Shown: in pieces, positions 49,311 to 57,714 of the stretch
How positions within the stretch are numbered: position 1 is the stretch's first letter
How the letters are laid out: every line of letters starts with the position of its first letter
Source of the DNA: Saccharothrix sp. S26
GTDB taxonomy: Bacteria > Actinomycetota > Actinomycetes > Mycobacteriales > Pseudonocardiaceae
Reading direction: 5' to 3'
Assembly: GCF_021390395.1 (NCBI RefSeq)
Contig: NZ_JAJUWT010000032.1
Location: 28,590-92,589, forward strand
DNA: 64,000 bases
Made by a program: the position numbers and the translations under genes
The notes under the pieces: model-generated
The model's database searches: none
Told to the model about the DNA's origin: nothing
What the model saw: the letters and a program-made list of their open reading frames with translations, nothing else

Positions 49311-50311
49311 CGTCCGACACCCAGCCCGTCGCGCTGGAGGCCAACCAGCCCCGCCAGTTCTACCGGGGCGGCGCGGCCATCGCGGCGTTCCGCGGCCAGG
49401 ACGACGCCGACACCGGGCCCGAGGACTGGGTCGCGTCGACCACCACGCAGTTCGGCAAGGACGAGGCCGGGTTGTCGCGGCTGCCCGACGGGCGGTGGCT
49501 GCGCGACGCGGTGGCGGCCGACCCCGGGTCGTGGCTGGGCCCGGCGCACGCGGCCGAGTTCGGTGCCGACACCGCGCTGCTGGTGAAGCTGCTCGACGCC
49601 GGGCAGCGGCTGCCCGTGCACTGCCACCCGTCCGACGCGTTCGCCGCCGCCCACCTGGGCTGCCGGCACGGCAAGACCGAGGCGTGGATCGTGATCGGCA
49701 CGTCCGGCCCCGACCCGACGGTGTACATCGGGTTCCGCGAGGACGTGCCCGCCGCGGTGGCCGCCGAGTGGGTGTCCACTCAGGACTCGGCCGCCATGCT
49801 GGCCGCGCTGAACCCGGTCCCGGTCTCGCCCGGCGACACGGTGTTCGTGCCCGCCGGCGTGCCGCACGCGATCGGCGAGGGCGTGTTCATCGTCGAGCTC
49901 CAGCAGCCGACGGACTTCTCGATCACGCTGGAGTGGCGTGGTTTCCTCGCCGACGCCGAGGCCGGGCACCTGGGGCTGGGCTACGACAAGGCGTTGGACT
50001 GCCTGGAGCGCCGCGCCCAGTCGCCCGCCGACCTGGTGCGCCGCACGCGGGCGCTCACCGGCGCGTCGGTGGACCTGTTCGACGCCCGGGCGGAGCAGTT
50101 CTTCCGCGCCGACCGGCTGCACGTGTCCGGCACGGCGGCCCTGGAACCCTCGTTCGGCGTCTTCGTCGTGCTGGAGGGCGCCGGCACGCTGGGCCCCGTC
50201 GCGGTGCACCGGGGCAGCACGGTGGTCGTGCCGCACGCGGCGGGCGAGGTCGTGGTGACCGGCGACGTGGTCGCCGTCCGGTGCAGGCCGCCGGTGGTGC
50301 CGACGAGCTGA
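49307..50311 (+). CDS. manA: Mannose-6-phosphate isomerase (class I)
   Basis: 334 residues. PVHCHPSDAFAAAHLGCRHGKTEAW (about residues 102-127) holds the zinc-binding His and Glu set, and VFVPAGVPHAIGEGVFIVELQQ holds the last His. It converts mannose-6-phosphate to fructose-6-phosphate, the step linking mannose released by the GH92 enzymes to glycolysis. It overlaps the lacI gene by 4 bp (ATGA) and so shares the repressor's promoter and operator. No mannokinase or PTS gene lies in the window, so phosphorylation must be encoded elsewhere. Confidence 0.92.
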   Translation: MTSDTQPVALEANQPRQFYRGGAAIAAFRGQDDADTGPEDWVASTTTQFGKDEAGLSRLPDGRWLRDAVAADPGSWLGPAHAAEFGADTALLVKLLDAGQRLPVHCHPSDAFAAAHLGCRHGKTEAWIVIGTSGPDPTVYIGFREDVPAAVAAEWVSTQDSAAMLAALNPVPVSPGDTVFVPAGVPHAIGEGVFIVELQQPTDFSITLEWRGFLADAEAGHLGLGYDKALDCLERRAQSPADLVRRTRALTGASVDLFDARAEQFFRADRLHVSGTAALEPSFGVFVVLEGAGTLGPVAVHRGSTVVVPHAAGEVVVTGDVVAVRCRPPVVPTS

Positions 50312-50330
50312 GGGGTCGGTCGGGAGGCGT

Positions 50331-51329
50331 TCAGAGGTACTTGTTCGCGAGCTCCGAGTACTCCTTCTCCAGGTCGTCGGCCAGGTAGGCGACGTAGGCC
50401 CACGGCACCTCGTGCACGTGGTCGCGCATGCCGAGCAGGTGGCGCTTGGCCCGGGGCGCGTCGTCGGCCAGGGCGAACGCCGCCGCGAACAGGTTGTGCG
50501 CCTGCAACGCGCGCGGGTGGGGCCTGCCCGGGTTCGAGTCCCACTTGTCCGCCGCCGTGGCGATCTCCTCCCGGTGCCGGGTGAAGTAGCGCATCTTCAG
50601 CGTGGCGATCTTCAACGCCGACCGCGCCTGCACGGCGTCCTCGAACTGCTCCAGGAAGATCTCGAAGTGCGCCAGCGGCAGCATGGCCACCACCGGGTCG
50701 CCGGGCGGCGCCGCGTCGACGCTGCCCTGCGCGAACGCCATCATCTCCTCGGCCGAGCCGCCCCACTTCGCCGCCAGGATCTGCAACCGGGTCCAGTGCG
50801 CCGGGTACAGCGTCGCGCACCGCGCCACGATCTCCCGCCACACCTCGTCCTTCTGGTCGCGGTCGACCTGCAACCCCAGGCCCGCGGTCTGCAACTGGGC
50901 CCACGGCACGGCGTCGCGCGGCAGGAGCTTGGCTGCCTCGTGCAGCGGGCCCACGGCCTTGCGGAGGGTGCCGAAGAAGACCTTGAACCGGTCCTTGCCG
51001 ACGCTGTCGGCCCGCCCCGAGCCGCGGATGGCCCACGCCTCCCGGATGAACGCCGTGCCGGCCAGCAGCCACAGGTCCGGGTCGGTGTTGTTCTTCGCCA
51101 GCTCCAGCAGCTCGTCGGCGTGGCCGATGGCGTGCTCGCCGAGCACCTCGGCCCGCAGCGCCCGCACCTCCGGCTCGTCGCGGCACTCCGCGAGCACCGT
51201 GGTCGCCGCCCTCAGGTGGCCCGCGTCCATCTCCTCCGCCGCGATGTCCAGGATCGCGTCGTCGTAGGTGTGGTCCCGCACCACTTCGCGGGCGAGCGCG
51301 GCAGGCCGCTTCCTCCGGAAAATCCCCAC
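50331..51329 (-). CDS. Helical-repeat cytoplasmic protein, unknown function
   Basis: 332 residues, no signal or membrane segment. After a basic N-terminus (FRRKRPAALAREVV) the protein is helical throughout, with TPR-like spacing of Ala/Leu (HLRAATTVLAECRDEPEVRAL) and conserved-looking WLLAGTAFIREAWAIRG, YPAHWTRLQILAAKWGG and HNLFAAAFALADDA blocks. Similar proteins of about this size occur in actinomycetes without a function. The GTG at 51329 is chosen because the frame upstream loses protein character. It is divergent from the secreted hydrolase and convergent with manA. Confidence 0.65.
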   Translation of the reverse strand: MGIFRRKRPAALAREVVRDHTYDDAILDIAAEEMDAGHLRAATTVLAECRDEPEVRALRAEVLGEHAIGHADELLELAKNNTDPDLWLLAGTAFIREAWAIRGSGRADSVGKDRFKVFFGTLRKAVGPLHEAAKLLPRDAVPWAQLQTAGLGLQVDRDQKDEVWREIVARCATLYPAHWTRLQILAAKWGGSAEEMMAFAQGSVDAAPPGDPVVAMLPLAHFEIFLEQFEDAVQARSALKIATLKMRYFTRHREEIATAADKWDSNPGRPHPRALQAHNLFAAAFALADDAPRAKRHLLGMRDHVHEVPWAYVAYLADDLEKEYSELANKYL

Positions 51330-51458
51330 TCCAGCGACCTTACTTTCCTCCGAGCCCGAGTGGCTTAAGTCTTTCGTAGAGCCGAACAGGGCCTTTCTGC
51401 GGTTGTCCCCCAGAGTACGTGCGCGGTGGAGTTGGGGCCTCGACGGAGGGGGAAATCC

Positions 51459-52967
51459 ATGAGAGGGAGAACCGCCGCGGCCGTGACCGCGGTCCTGATC
51501 GGCGCGGCGCTGCCGGGGTACGCGCAGGCCGAGCCGGAGCCCGGGGTCGACCAGACCATCACGTGGTCGCCGTGCGCCGAGTTCGAGGGCCTGGAGTGCG
51601 GCACGTTCCAGTCGCCGTTCGACTGGCGCACGCCGCGCGACGGCCGCACCATCACCATCGCGGTGAGCAGGCTCAAGGCACGCGGCGGCGAGGCCAAGGG
51701 CGTCGTGCTGACCAACCCGGGCGGTCCCGGCGCGCCGGGCCGCTCGCTGCCGCTGGTGTACACCGGGCGGGCCAAGCTGGTCGAGCACCTGGACGTCATC
51801 GGCATCGACCCGCGCGGCACGGGCGCGAGCACGAACGCGACCTGCGGCGGGTACGGCTGGATGGGCATCGCCGACCCGCGCGACCGCAGCCGGGCCAACA
51901 CCGAGCTGCTCTACGACGCCGCCGAGCTGCAGGCCACCGCGTGCCAGGCCCGGTCGGGCGAGCTCGGCAAGGTGATCAACACCGAGCAGACCGTGCGCGA
52001 CCTCGACCTGCTGCGCCGCCTGCTCGGCCGGGAGAAGGTCAACTGGATCGGCTACTCGGGCGGCACCTGGATGGGCGCGTACTACGCCACCTACTTCCCG
52101 GACCGGGTGGACAAGTTCGTGCTCGACTCCAACACCGACTTCACCACCACGTTCCAGGACATCTTCGACAACTTCGGCTACGCCTTCGAGCGCCGGTTCC
52201 GCACCGACTTCCTGCCGTGGGTGGCCCGGTACGACGGGCTCTACCACCTGGGCACGACCGCCGAGCAGGTCCGCCAGGCGTACGAGACGACCCGCGCGGA
52301 GCTGGCCGCGGACCCGGTGACGCTGCCGGACGGCACCCTGGTCGACGGCGTCCTGCTGGACCGGGTGCTGGTCCAGGCCCAGTACAGCAAGTACTCGTTC
52401 CCGCAGGCGGCGGAGATCCTGTCGGCGCTGGGGCGGCCCGCGCCGGGGCTGTCCGCGGCGAGCGCGGCGGCGCCGGCCCGGTACCCGGACGCGGCCGCCG
52501 CCACGCTCTACGGCATCACGTGCAACGACACGCGGTTCCGGCACAACCGCGCCACCCTGGCGGCCGAGGCCGAGCGGCTCGGGGAGAAGTACCCGCTGTT
52601 CGGCTACTACCAGCGGCTCGCGCCCTGCGCGTTCTGGCACCGACCGCCGCTGGAGCTGAAGGAGCCGACCGGGCACGGCGTGCCGCCGGTGCTCATGGTG
52701 CAGTCGGAGCGCGACCCGGCGACGCCGCTGGAAGGCGCCCGGAAGGCGCACCGCGCGTTCGCCGGGTCACGGCTGCTCACCGTGACCGACGAGGGCGACC
52801 ACGGCGTCTACGCCTTCGGCAACCCGTGCGTGGACGAGGTGGTGGAGGCGTTCATCGTGGACGGGCGGGTGCCGCCGCGCGACCTGACCTGCCCGGGGAT
52901 GCCGCTGCCCGACCCGACCGCCCCCACCGCCGCGAGCACGCGCCCGGTGCTCGGTTGGCCCCTGTGA
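51459..52967 (+). CDS. Secreted alpha/beta hydrolase (tripeptidyl aminopeptidase-like)
   Basis: 502 residues. Signal peptide (AAAVTAVLIGAALPGYAQA, cleavage near residue 24). The nucleophile elbow GYSGGTW lies near residue 202; LTNPGGPGAPG supplies the oxyanion loop; Asp in ERDPATP and His in GDHGVY near 448 complete the triad. The C-terminal TAP-like segment (PPVLMVQSERDPATPLEGA) places it with Streptomyces SlpD/SlpE-type tripeptidyl aminopeptidases. It should act outside the cell on peptides or esters. GGAGGGGG precedes the ATG. Paired cysteines fit an exported protein. Confidence 0.9.
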   Translation: MRGRTAAAVTAVLIGAALPGYAQAEPEPGVDQTITWSPCAEFEGLECGTFQSPFDWRTPRDGRTITIAVSRLKARGGEAKGVVLTNPGGPGAPGRSLPLVYTGRAKLVEHLDVIGIDPRGTGASTNATCGGYGWMGIADPRDRSRANTELLYDAAELQATACQARSGELGKVINTEQTVRDLDLLRRLLGREKVNWIGYSGGTWMGAYYATYFPDRVDKFVLDSNTDFTTTFQDIFDNFGYAFERRFRTDFLPWVARYDGLYHLGTTAEQVRQAYETTRAELAADPVTLPDGTLVDGVLLDRVLVQAQYSKYSFPQAAEILSALGRPAPGLSAASAAAPARYPDAAAATLYGITCNDTRFRHNRATLAAEAERLGEKYPLFGYYQRLAPCAFWHRPPLELKEPTGHGVPPVLMVQSERDPATPLEGARKAHRAFAGSRLLTVTDEGDHGVYAFGNPCVDEVVEAFIVDGRVPPRDLTCPGMPLPDPTAPTAASTRPVLGWPL

Positions 52968-52971
52968 GCCG

Positions 52972-53619
52972 CTAGATCCCACCGGCCTGGCGACGGCGCG
53001 CCGCGTAGACGCCCGCCTCGGTCCGGCGGTCGAAGCCGAGCTTGTGCAGCAGCGAGGAGACGTAGTTCTTGACCGTCTTCTCGGCCAGGAACAGCCGGTT
53101 GGCGATCTGCCGGTTGGTCAGGCCCTCGGCGATCAGGTCGAGGATCCGCCGCTCCTGCGGGCTCAACGCCGCGTAGCGCGGGTCCTCGACCGGTCCGCCG
53201 CGCAACCGTTGCAGCACGGTCGCGGTCACGCCGGAGTGCAGCAGCGAGCCGCCCGCGGCCAGCGTCCGGATCGCCGACACCAGGTCGTTGCCGGAGACCT
53301 GCTTGAGCATGTACCCGGCCGCGCCCGCCATGATCGCGCCGAACAACGCCTCGTCGTCGGAGTACGAGGTCAGCATCAGGCACGCGGGCGGCGGCTGCAC
53401 CGCCGAACGGATCTCGCGGCACACGGTCACGCCGTCGCCGTCGGGCAGCCGCACGTCGATCACGGCGACGTCGGGCACGTGCAGCGCGGCGGCGGACACG
53501 GCGGCGGCGGCGCTGCCCGCCTCACCGACCACCTCGATGTCGGGCTCGACCGCCAGCAGTTGCTGCAGCCCGCGCCGCACGATCTCGTGGTCGTCCACCA
53601 AGAGCACCGAGATGGACAT
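52972..53619 (-). CDS. NarL/DevR-family response regulator
   Basis: 215 residues. The receiver has VDDHEIVRRGL, phospho-acceptor Asp in VIDVRLPDGDG near residue 55, the LTSYSDD switch Thr/Ser and the KQVSG Lys. The C-terminal LuxR helix-turn-helix (LSPQERRILDLIAEGLTNRQIANRL, KTVKNYVSSLLHKLG) is closest to mycobacterial DevR/DosR in its VKNYVSSLL(H/A)KLG recognition helix. GGGAGG precedes the ATG. It follows its kinase by 9 bases and forms the last gene of PPOX-kinase-regulator. Confidence 0.92.
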   Translation of the reverse strand: MSISVLLVDDHEIVRRGLQQLLAVEPDIEVVGEAGSAAAAVSAAALHVPDVAVIDVRLPDGDGVTVCREIRSAVQPPPACLMLTSYSDDEALFGAIMAGAAGYMLKQVSGNDLVSAIRTLAAGGSLLHSGVTATVLQRLRGGPVEDPRYAALSPQERRILDLIAEGLTNRQIANRLFLAEKTVKNYVSSLLHKLGFDRRTEAGVYAARRRQAGGI

Positions 53620-53628
53620 GTGGCCTCC

Positions 53629-55209
53629 CTACACCGACACCAACGGCACGGACCACGTCAGCGTTACACCCCGCCCCCGGGCGGACTCGACCTCGCACGA
53701 ACCGTCCCACCTCTCGGCGCGCGCCGCCATGTTGACCAGCCCGCCGGTGTGCCTGCCGCGTCCGGGGGGCAGGCCGTCGCCGTCGTCGCGCACGACCAGC
53801 CGCAGGTTGGTCGCCGCCCGGTCCACCGACACCTCGACCTCGACCTTCTTCGCCGAGGCGTGCCGCGCGGCGTTGGCCAGCGCCTCGCGCAGCGTGGCCA
53901 GCAGGTCGGGCCGCACGTGGTCGGGCACCACCGAGTCGATCGGGCCGTCCAGCGCGAGCGACGGTTCGAAGCCGAGCAGCCGGGTCGACTCCTGCACCAC
54001 CTTCATCAGCTGGGCGCGCAGGTCGGCCGTGCCGGCGGGCGGCTCCTGCAACGAGAAGATGGTGCGCCGGATCTCCCGGATGGTCTGGTCGACCTCGGTG
54101 ACGAACTCGGTCAGCCGCTGCGCCACCACCGGCTGCTCCACCAGGCCGTTCATGCTCTGCAACCCCAGGCCCAGGCCGAACAGCCGCTGCACGACCAGGT
54201 CGTGCAGGTCGCGGGCGATCCGGTCGCGGTCCTCCAGCACGGCCAGCCGCCGTCCCGCACCGGTGGCCCGGGTGAACTCCAGGATCAGCGCGGCCTGCCG
54301 GGCGAACGACTCGACCAGCGCCACGTCGGAGCCGTCGAACGCCCGCTGCTCCCGCGCCCGCGCCACCATCAGCACGCCGAGCACCCGTTGCCCCGCGGCC
54401 AGCGGCACGAACACCACCGGGCCGATCCGCCGCTGCCCGGGCAGCCCGTCGAGCACCTTGGCCTTGCCGGTGTCGAACACCTCGCGGGCCGGGCCGCCCT
54501 CGGCGGCCGCGCTGAACCCGCGCACCTCGCCGTCCACCACCCGCACGGCCAGCTCGCCCTGCACGTCGGGCAGGGCCAGCAACGCGTTCACGCCGTCGGC
54601 GGCCAGCCGGGCGCGGACCGCGACCAAGCGCAGCGCGTCCCGGTCCGGGGTACCGGTGAGCAGCGCGTTCGTCACCTCGTTGGACGCGCGCAGCCACACC
54701 TCGCGCTGCTGCGACTGCGCGTAGAGGCGGGCGTTCTCGATCGCGATGCCGGCCGCCGCGGCCACCGCCGTCACCAGCTCGCGGTCGGCGCGGGTGAAGT
54801 CCGAGCCGTCGGCCTTGTCGCTGAGGTAGAGGTTGCCGAACACCGCGCCGCGCACGTGCACCGGCACGCCCAGGAAACCGGGCCCGGACGGGTCGAACGC
54901 GGTCGCCCGCGAGCCGGGTCCCTCGAAGTCGGCGTCGTGGTGGCCGTCGTCGTGAGTGAACTCCAGCAGCTGCCGGTTCGGCCCGACCACGGCCAGCGCG
55001 CCGTACCGGGCGCCGACCAGGTCGCACGAGGACTCCACGACCCGGCGCAGCACGTCGGGCAGCGACAGGTCGCTGGCCAGCGACACGACCGCGGCCAGCA
55101 GCCGGTGCAGCCGCTCCTGCGAGACGACGGCCTCGGCGGTGCGGTCGGTCAGCTCGCGCAGCAGGCCGTCCAGCCGCGTCGCGGCGTTCGCGTCCGGGGA
55201 ACCGGCCAC
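53629..55209 (-). CDS. DevS/DosT-like GAF-GAF sensor histidine kinase with shortened first GAF domain
   Basis: 526 residues, soluble. Two GAF domains (about 50-167 and 185-320), a HisKA_3 dimerisation helix with the phospho-His in RIARDLHDLVVQRLF near residue 330, and an HATPase with NAARHASAKKV and DDGDGLPP. GVPVHVRGAVFGNLYLSDK is nearly the DevS GAF-A core, but the stretch before it, which in DevS carries the haem-ligand His in a PPYHPPM loop, is much shorter and lacks that motif. It may therefore sense something other than O2/NO through haem. It is coupled to the DevR-like regulator. Confidence 0.92.
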   Translation of the reverse strand: MAGSPDANAATRLDGLLRELTDRTAEAVVSQERLHRLLAAVVSLASDLSLPDVLRRVVESSCDLVGARYGALAVVGPNRQLLEFTHDDGHHDADFEGPGSRATAFDPSGPGFLGVPVHVRGAVFGNLYLSDKADGSDFTRADRELVTAVAAAAGIAIENARLYAQSQQREVWLRASNEVTNALLTGTPDRDALRLVAVRARLAADGVNALLALPDVQGELAVRVVDGEVRGFSAAAEGGPAREVFDTGKAKVLDGLPGQRRIGPVVFVPLAAGQRVLGVLMVARAREQRAFDGSDVALVESFARQAALILEFTRATGAGRRLAVLEDRDRIARDLHDLVVQRLFGLGLGLQSMNGLVEQPVVAQRLTEFVTEVDQTIREIRRTIFSLQEPPAGTADLRAQLMKVVQESTRLLGFEPSLALDGPIDSVVPDHVRPDLLATLREALANAARHASAKKVEVEVSVDRAATNLRLVVRDDGDGLPPGRGRHTGGLVNMAARAERWDGSCEVESARGRGVTLTWSVPLVSV

Positions 55210-55257
55210 CCCTTGACCACCCTGAAGAGTCGGAGGTCTCGAGGTTAACGCCTCGAC

Positions 55258-55656
55258 CTAGGGGATGCGACGACCGGACAGCACCTCCAGGTCGACGACC
55301 AGGAAGTGGTCACCCCGGCCGTGCCCGCGCGAGGCCAGCGGCAGCCGCTTCAGCTCGGCCAGCCGCTCCTGCTCCTCGACCTCGGTGACGTGCCCGACCG
55401 CCATCACCGACCAGCCGCGGGACAGGTCGGGCGCGATGTCGTCGATCTGGAACGCGACGATCGTGTCCCGGGCGACCAGGGTGGCGCTGCCGTCCGGCAC
55501 GCGCAGCACGACGCACTCGCCGTCGAGCGCGAACACCACGGGGTGCACCACCGGCAGCGCCCGGTCGGTGTAGACCAAGCGACCGATGGCGGCCTGGTCG
55601 AGCAGCTTCAGGCATTCCTCGCGCGACAGCACCTGAAGTCCAGCGGAGTCGTACAT
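55258..55656 (-). CDS. Pyridoxamine-5-phosphate-oxidase-like (split-barrel flavin-binding) protein
   Basis: 132 residues. The split-barrel signature is clear: LDQAAIGRLVYTDRALPVVHPVVFALDGECVVLRV, then VAFQIDDIAPDLSRGWSVMAVGHVTEV. Such proteins bind FMN, F420 or haem and are common in DevR regulons of actinobacteria. It is upstream of the kinase and regulator on the same strand with a 48-base gap, so it may be co-transcribed and controlled by them. GAAGAGG precedes the ATG. The enzyme reaction is not known. Confidence 0.87.
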   Translation of the reverse strand: MYDSAGLQVLSREECLKLLDQAAIGRLVYTDRALPVVHPVVFALDGECVVLRVPDGSATLVARDTIVAFQIDDIAPDLSRGWSVMAVGHVTEVEEQERLAELKRLPLASRGHGRGDHFLVVDLEVLSGRRIP

Positions 55657-55767
55657 CGCACCTCTTCGTCACCCGGTCGCCGGGTTAAACGTTCGGCGTT
55701 GTGATCGTCGTTGCCTAGAGTCGGAAGTCCCGGCTTCGACATCCGACCTGGTTGGGGGACTTCCGCG

Positions 55768-56607
55768 ATGGCTGCGTTCGATGTGACCGCGTTCCTGCGC
55801 CACCTCGGCGTGACCGAGGCCGAGCCGCCGAGCGCGGCGGCGTTGACCCGGTTGCACCAGGCGTTCGCGCGGCGGGTGCCGTACGAGACGGTGGAGATCC
55901 AACTGGGCCGCCCGACCCCGCTGGACCCGCTCGCCTCGGTGGCCAGGGTGCTGGCCGGTGGCGGCGGGTACTGCTTCCACCTCAACGGCGCGTTCGCGGA
56001 GCTGCTGCACGCGCTGGGCTACCACGTGACCAGGCACCCCGGCGGCGTGCAGACGACCGGGGACACCGCGCCGGCCATCACCCGCAACCACCTCGCGCTC
56101 ACCGTCCGTGACCTGCCGGATTCCGAGGACACCTGGCTGGTGGACGTCGGCTTGGGCGATGGGCTGTACTCGCCGTTGCCGCTGCGTGCGGGCGTCCACC
56201 GCCAGGGGCCGTTCACGTTCGAGCTGGCACCGTCACCGGTCGCGCCGGGCGCGTGGCGGCTGCGGCACGACGTGCGCGGCAGCTTCTTCGCCATGCACTT
56301 CGCGCCGGACGCGGTCGGGCTGGACGACTTCGCCGACCGGCACGAGCACCTGTCCACGTCGCCCGAGTCCGGGTTCGTGCGCACGTTCGGCGTGCTGCGG
56401 GCCGACGGCCGGGGCTGGGACGTGCTGCGCGCGCTGACCCTGACCAGGGTTGAGGAGACGACGACCAGGACGGTCCTGGACGACCGGGCCGACTGGTTCA
56501 CCGCCCTGGCCGACGTCTACGGCCTGCTCATCGCCGGACCCGACCGCGACCCGCTGTGGCGCAAGGTCGTGGCCCAGCACGAGGCGCACCTGGCCGCGCG
56601 GGTCTAG
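55768..56607 (+). CDS. Arylamine N-acetyltransferase
   Basis: 279 residues. The catalytic triad is visible: Cys in GGGYCFHLNGAF near residue 69, His in NHLALTV near 109 and Asp in WLVDVGLGDG near 124. RVPYETVEIQLGRP is the N-terminal family block. It transfers acetyl from acetyl-CoA to arylamines or hydrazines; in actinomycetes relatives also act in amide synthesis on aromatic starter units, but no biosynthetic cluster is present here. The ATG at 55768 follows a CCTAGAG-containing stretch at 55714-55720. Its 3' end is 4 bases from a convergent gene. Confidence 0.9.
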   Translation: MAAFDVTAFLRHLGVTEAEPPSAAALTRLHQAFARRVPYETVEIQLGRPTPLDPLASVARVLAGGGGYCFHLNGAFAELLHALGYHVTRHPGGVQTTGDTAPAITRNHLALTVRDLPDSEDTWLVDVGLGDGLYSPLPLRAGVHRQGPFTFELAPSPVAPGAWRLRHDVRGSFFAMHFAPDAVGLDDFADRHEHLSTSPESGFVRTFGVLRADGRGWDVLRALTLTRVEETTTRTVLDDRADWFTALADVYGLLIAGPDRDPLWRKVVAQHEAHLAARV

Positions 56608-56611
56608 CCGG

Positions 56612-57136
56612 TCACAGCGACGCGCCCAGCCCGCCGTCGAAGTGCGGCACGAACCCGCCGTAGATCTGCGGCGCGTGCCGCTTGAGCCCCAGGTCCAGCA
56701 TGTCCCCGCCGGTGGCGTCGGGCAGCTGGACCCGCCAGCCGAACGCCGTCATCGGGATGCTCCGGTAGGTGGCGCCGAACGTCCCCGGGTCGTTGGGCCG
56801 CAAGTGCAGCCACAGCGAAGGCTTCGGCTTGTCGTCGTAGGACAGCGCCACCCCGGACAGCTCGTACCACGGCACCGCCCAGGAGGCGTTCTTCTCCTCC
56901 CAGCGCAGGCCCTGCGGCTCGACCACGAGCCGGCGCAGGCGGGCCTTGCGCCGCCAGACACCGCCGCCGATCAGGCCGCCGATCGCGACCAGCGGCCCGA
57001 CGAACATCGCCGCCAGGTGGCCGTCGGCGTAGGACAGGAACATCAGCAGGACGCCGAACAGCGTGAAGCCGAGCTGGACCGCCAGCCCCGCCCGCCGCTC
57101 CGGCACGTTGCCGAACGGGATCTCGATCTCTCTCAT
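56612..57136 (-). CDS. Two-helix membrane protein with PH-like domain (paralogue of the next gene)
   Basis: 174 residues. Two N-terminal hydrophobic helices (GLAVQLGFTLFGVLLMFLSY and LAAMFVGPLVAIGGLIGGGVW) are followed by a basic WRRKARLRR stretch and a strand-rich domain (LVVEPQGLRWEEKN, WAVPWYELSGVAL, YRSIPMTAFGWRVQLP) that reads like the bacterial PH-like fold. It shares this layout and several motifs with the adjacent upstream gene, which it overlaps by 4 bp, so they are likely a duplicated pair. Function unknown. Confidence 0.7.
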   Translation of the reverse strand: MREIEIPFGNVPERRAGLAVQLGFTLFGVLLMFLSYADGHLAAMFVGPLVAIGGLIGGGVWRRKARLRRLVVEPQGLRWEEKNASWAVPWYELSGVALSYDDKPKPSLWLHLRPNDPGTFGATYRSIPMTAFGWRVQLPDATGGDMLDLGLKRHAPQIYGGFVPHFDGGLGASL

Positions 57137-57714
57137 GACAACCCCACCGTGAAGCCCTCGTCCTGCACACCGCGGTACAGGTGCGGTGCGAACCCGAGCA
57201 CCGCGCCCTCGATCACCCGGACCAGGCCCGCCGCGTCGCCCAGCGGCAGCCGGTAGACGCCGTCCTGGCGGGCCAGGTGCGCCATGTCGACGTGCCGCGC
57301 CCGGAACGCCGGCGGGTCGGCGGGCAGCAGGTCCAGCCGCACCATGGTCTTGCGCACGGCGGCGTCGGCCGGGTGGAACACCCGTTCCCGCGTGCGCGAG
57401 ATCCGCACCGCGCCCAGCTCCGGCCAGGTCACCGCCCACGGCGCACCCGCCGGGTCGTCCCACCGCACGCCGGGCGCCTCCAGCACGAGCTTGCGCGGCC
57501 GGGAGATCTTCTTCCAGTTCACGATCGCGCCCAGCGTGATGCCGGTGAACGCCAGCCCGATGACCAGCCCGATCGTGCCGCCGACGCCCTCGCCGTCCGC
57601 GTAGGCCGTCACCGCGCCGACCAGTGCCGCCACGCCGAGGACACCGGCCACCGCACCCCCGATCAGCACGCGGCGGACGTCCCGCCTGCCGATGTCGATC
57701 ACCACGGGCGTCAT
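57133..57714 (-). CDS. Two-helix membrane protein with PH-like domain (paralogue of the preceding gene)
   Basis: 193 residues. Two N-terminal helices (VLIGGAVAGVLGVAALVGAV and GTIGLVIGLAFTGITLGAIV), WKKISRPRK at the membrane face, then a strand-rich domain with LVLEAPGVRWDDP, WAVTWPELGAVRI, VDMAHLARQDGVYRLPLG and HLYRGV, each with a counterpart in the neighbouring gene. Start and stop overlaps of 4 bp on both sides place it in an operon meaB-this gene-paralogue. A link to acyl-CoA metabolism is only positional. Confidence 0.7.
   Translation of the reverse strand: MTPVVIDIGRRDVRRVLIGGAVAGVLGVAALVGAVTAYADGEGVGGTIGLVIGLAFTGITLGAIVNWKKISRPRKLVLEAPGVRWDDPAGAPWAVTWPELGAVRISRTRERVFHPADAAVRKTMVRLDLLPADPPAFRARHVDMAHLARQDGVYRLPLGDAAGLVRVIEGAVLGFAPHLYRGVQDEGFTVGLS

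Noticed and set aside
50525..50545. GGTTCGAGTC followed by CC, resembling a tRNA T-loop
   Set aside because: It lies inside the helical-repeat protein gene, with no acceptor stem, D-arm or anticodon arm at the right distances.
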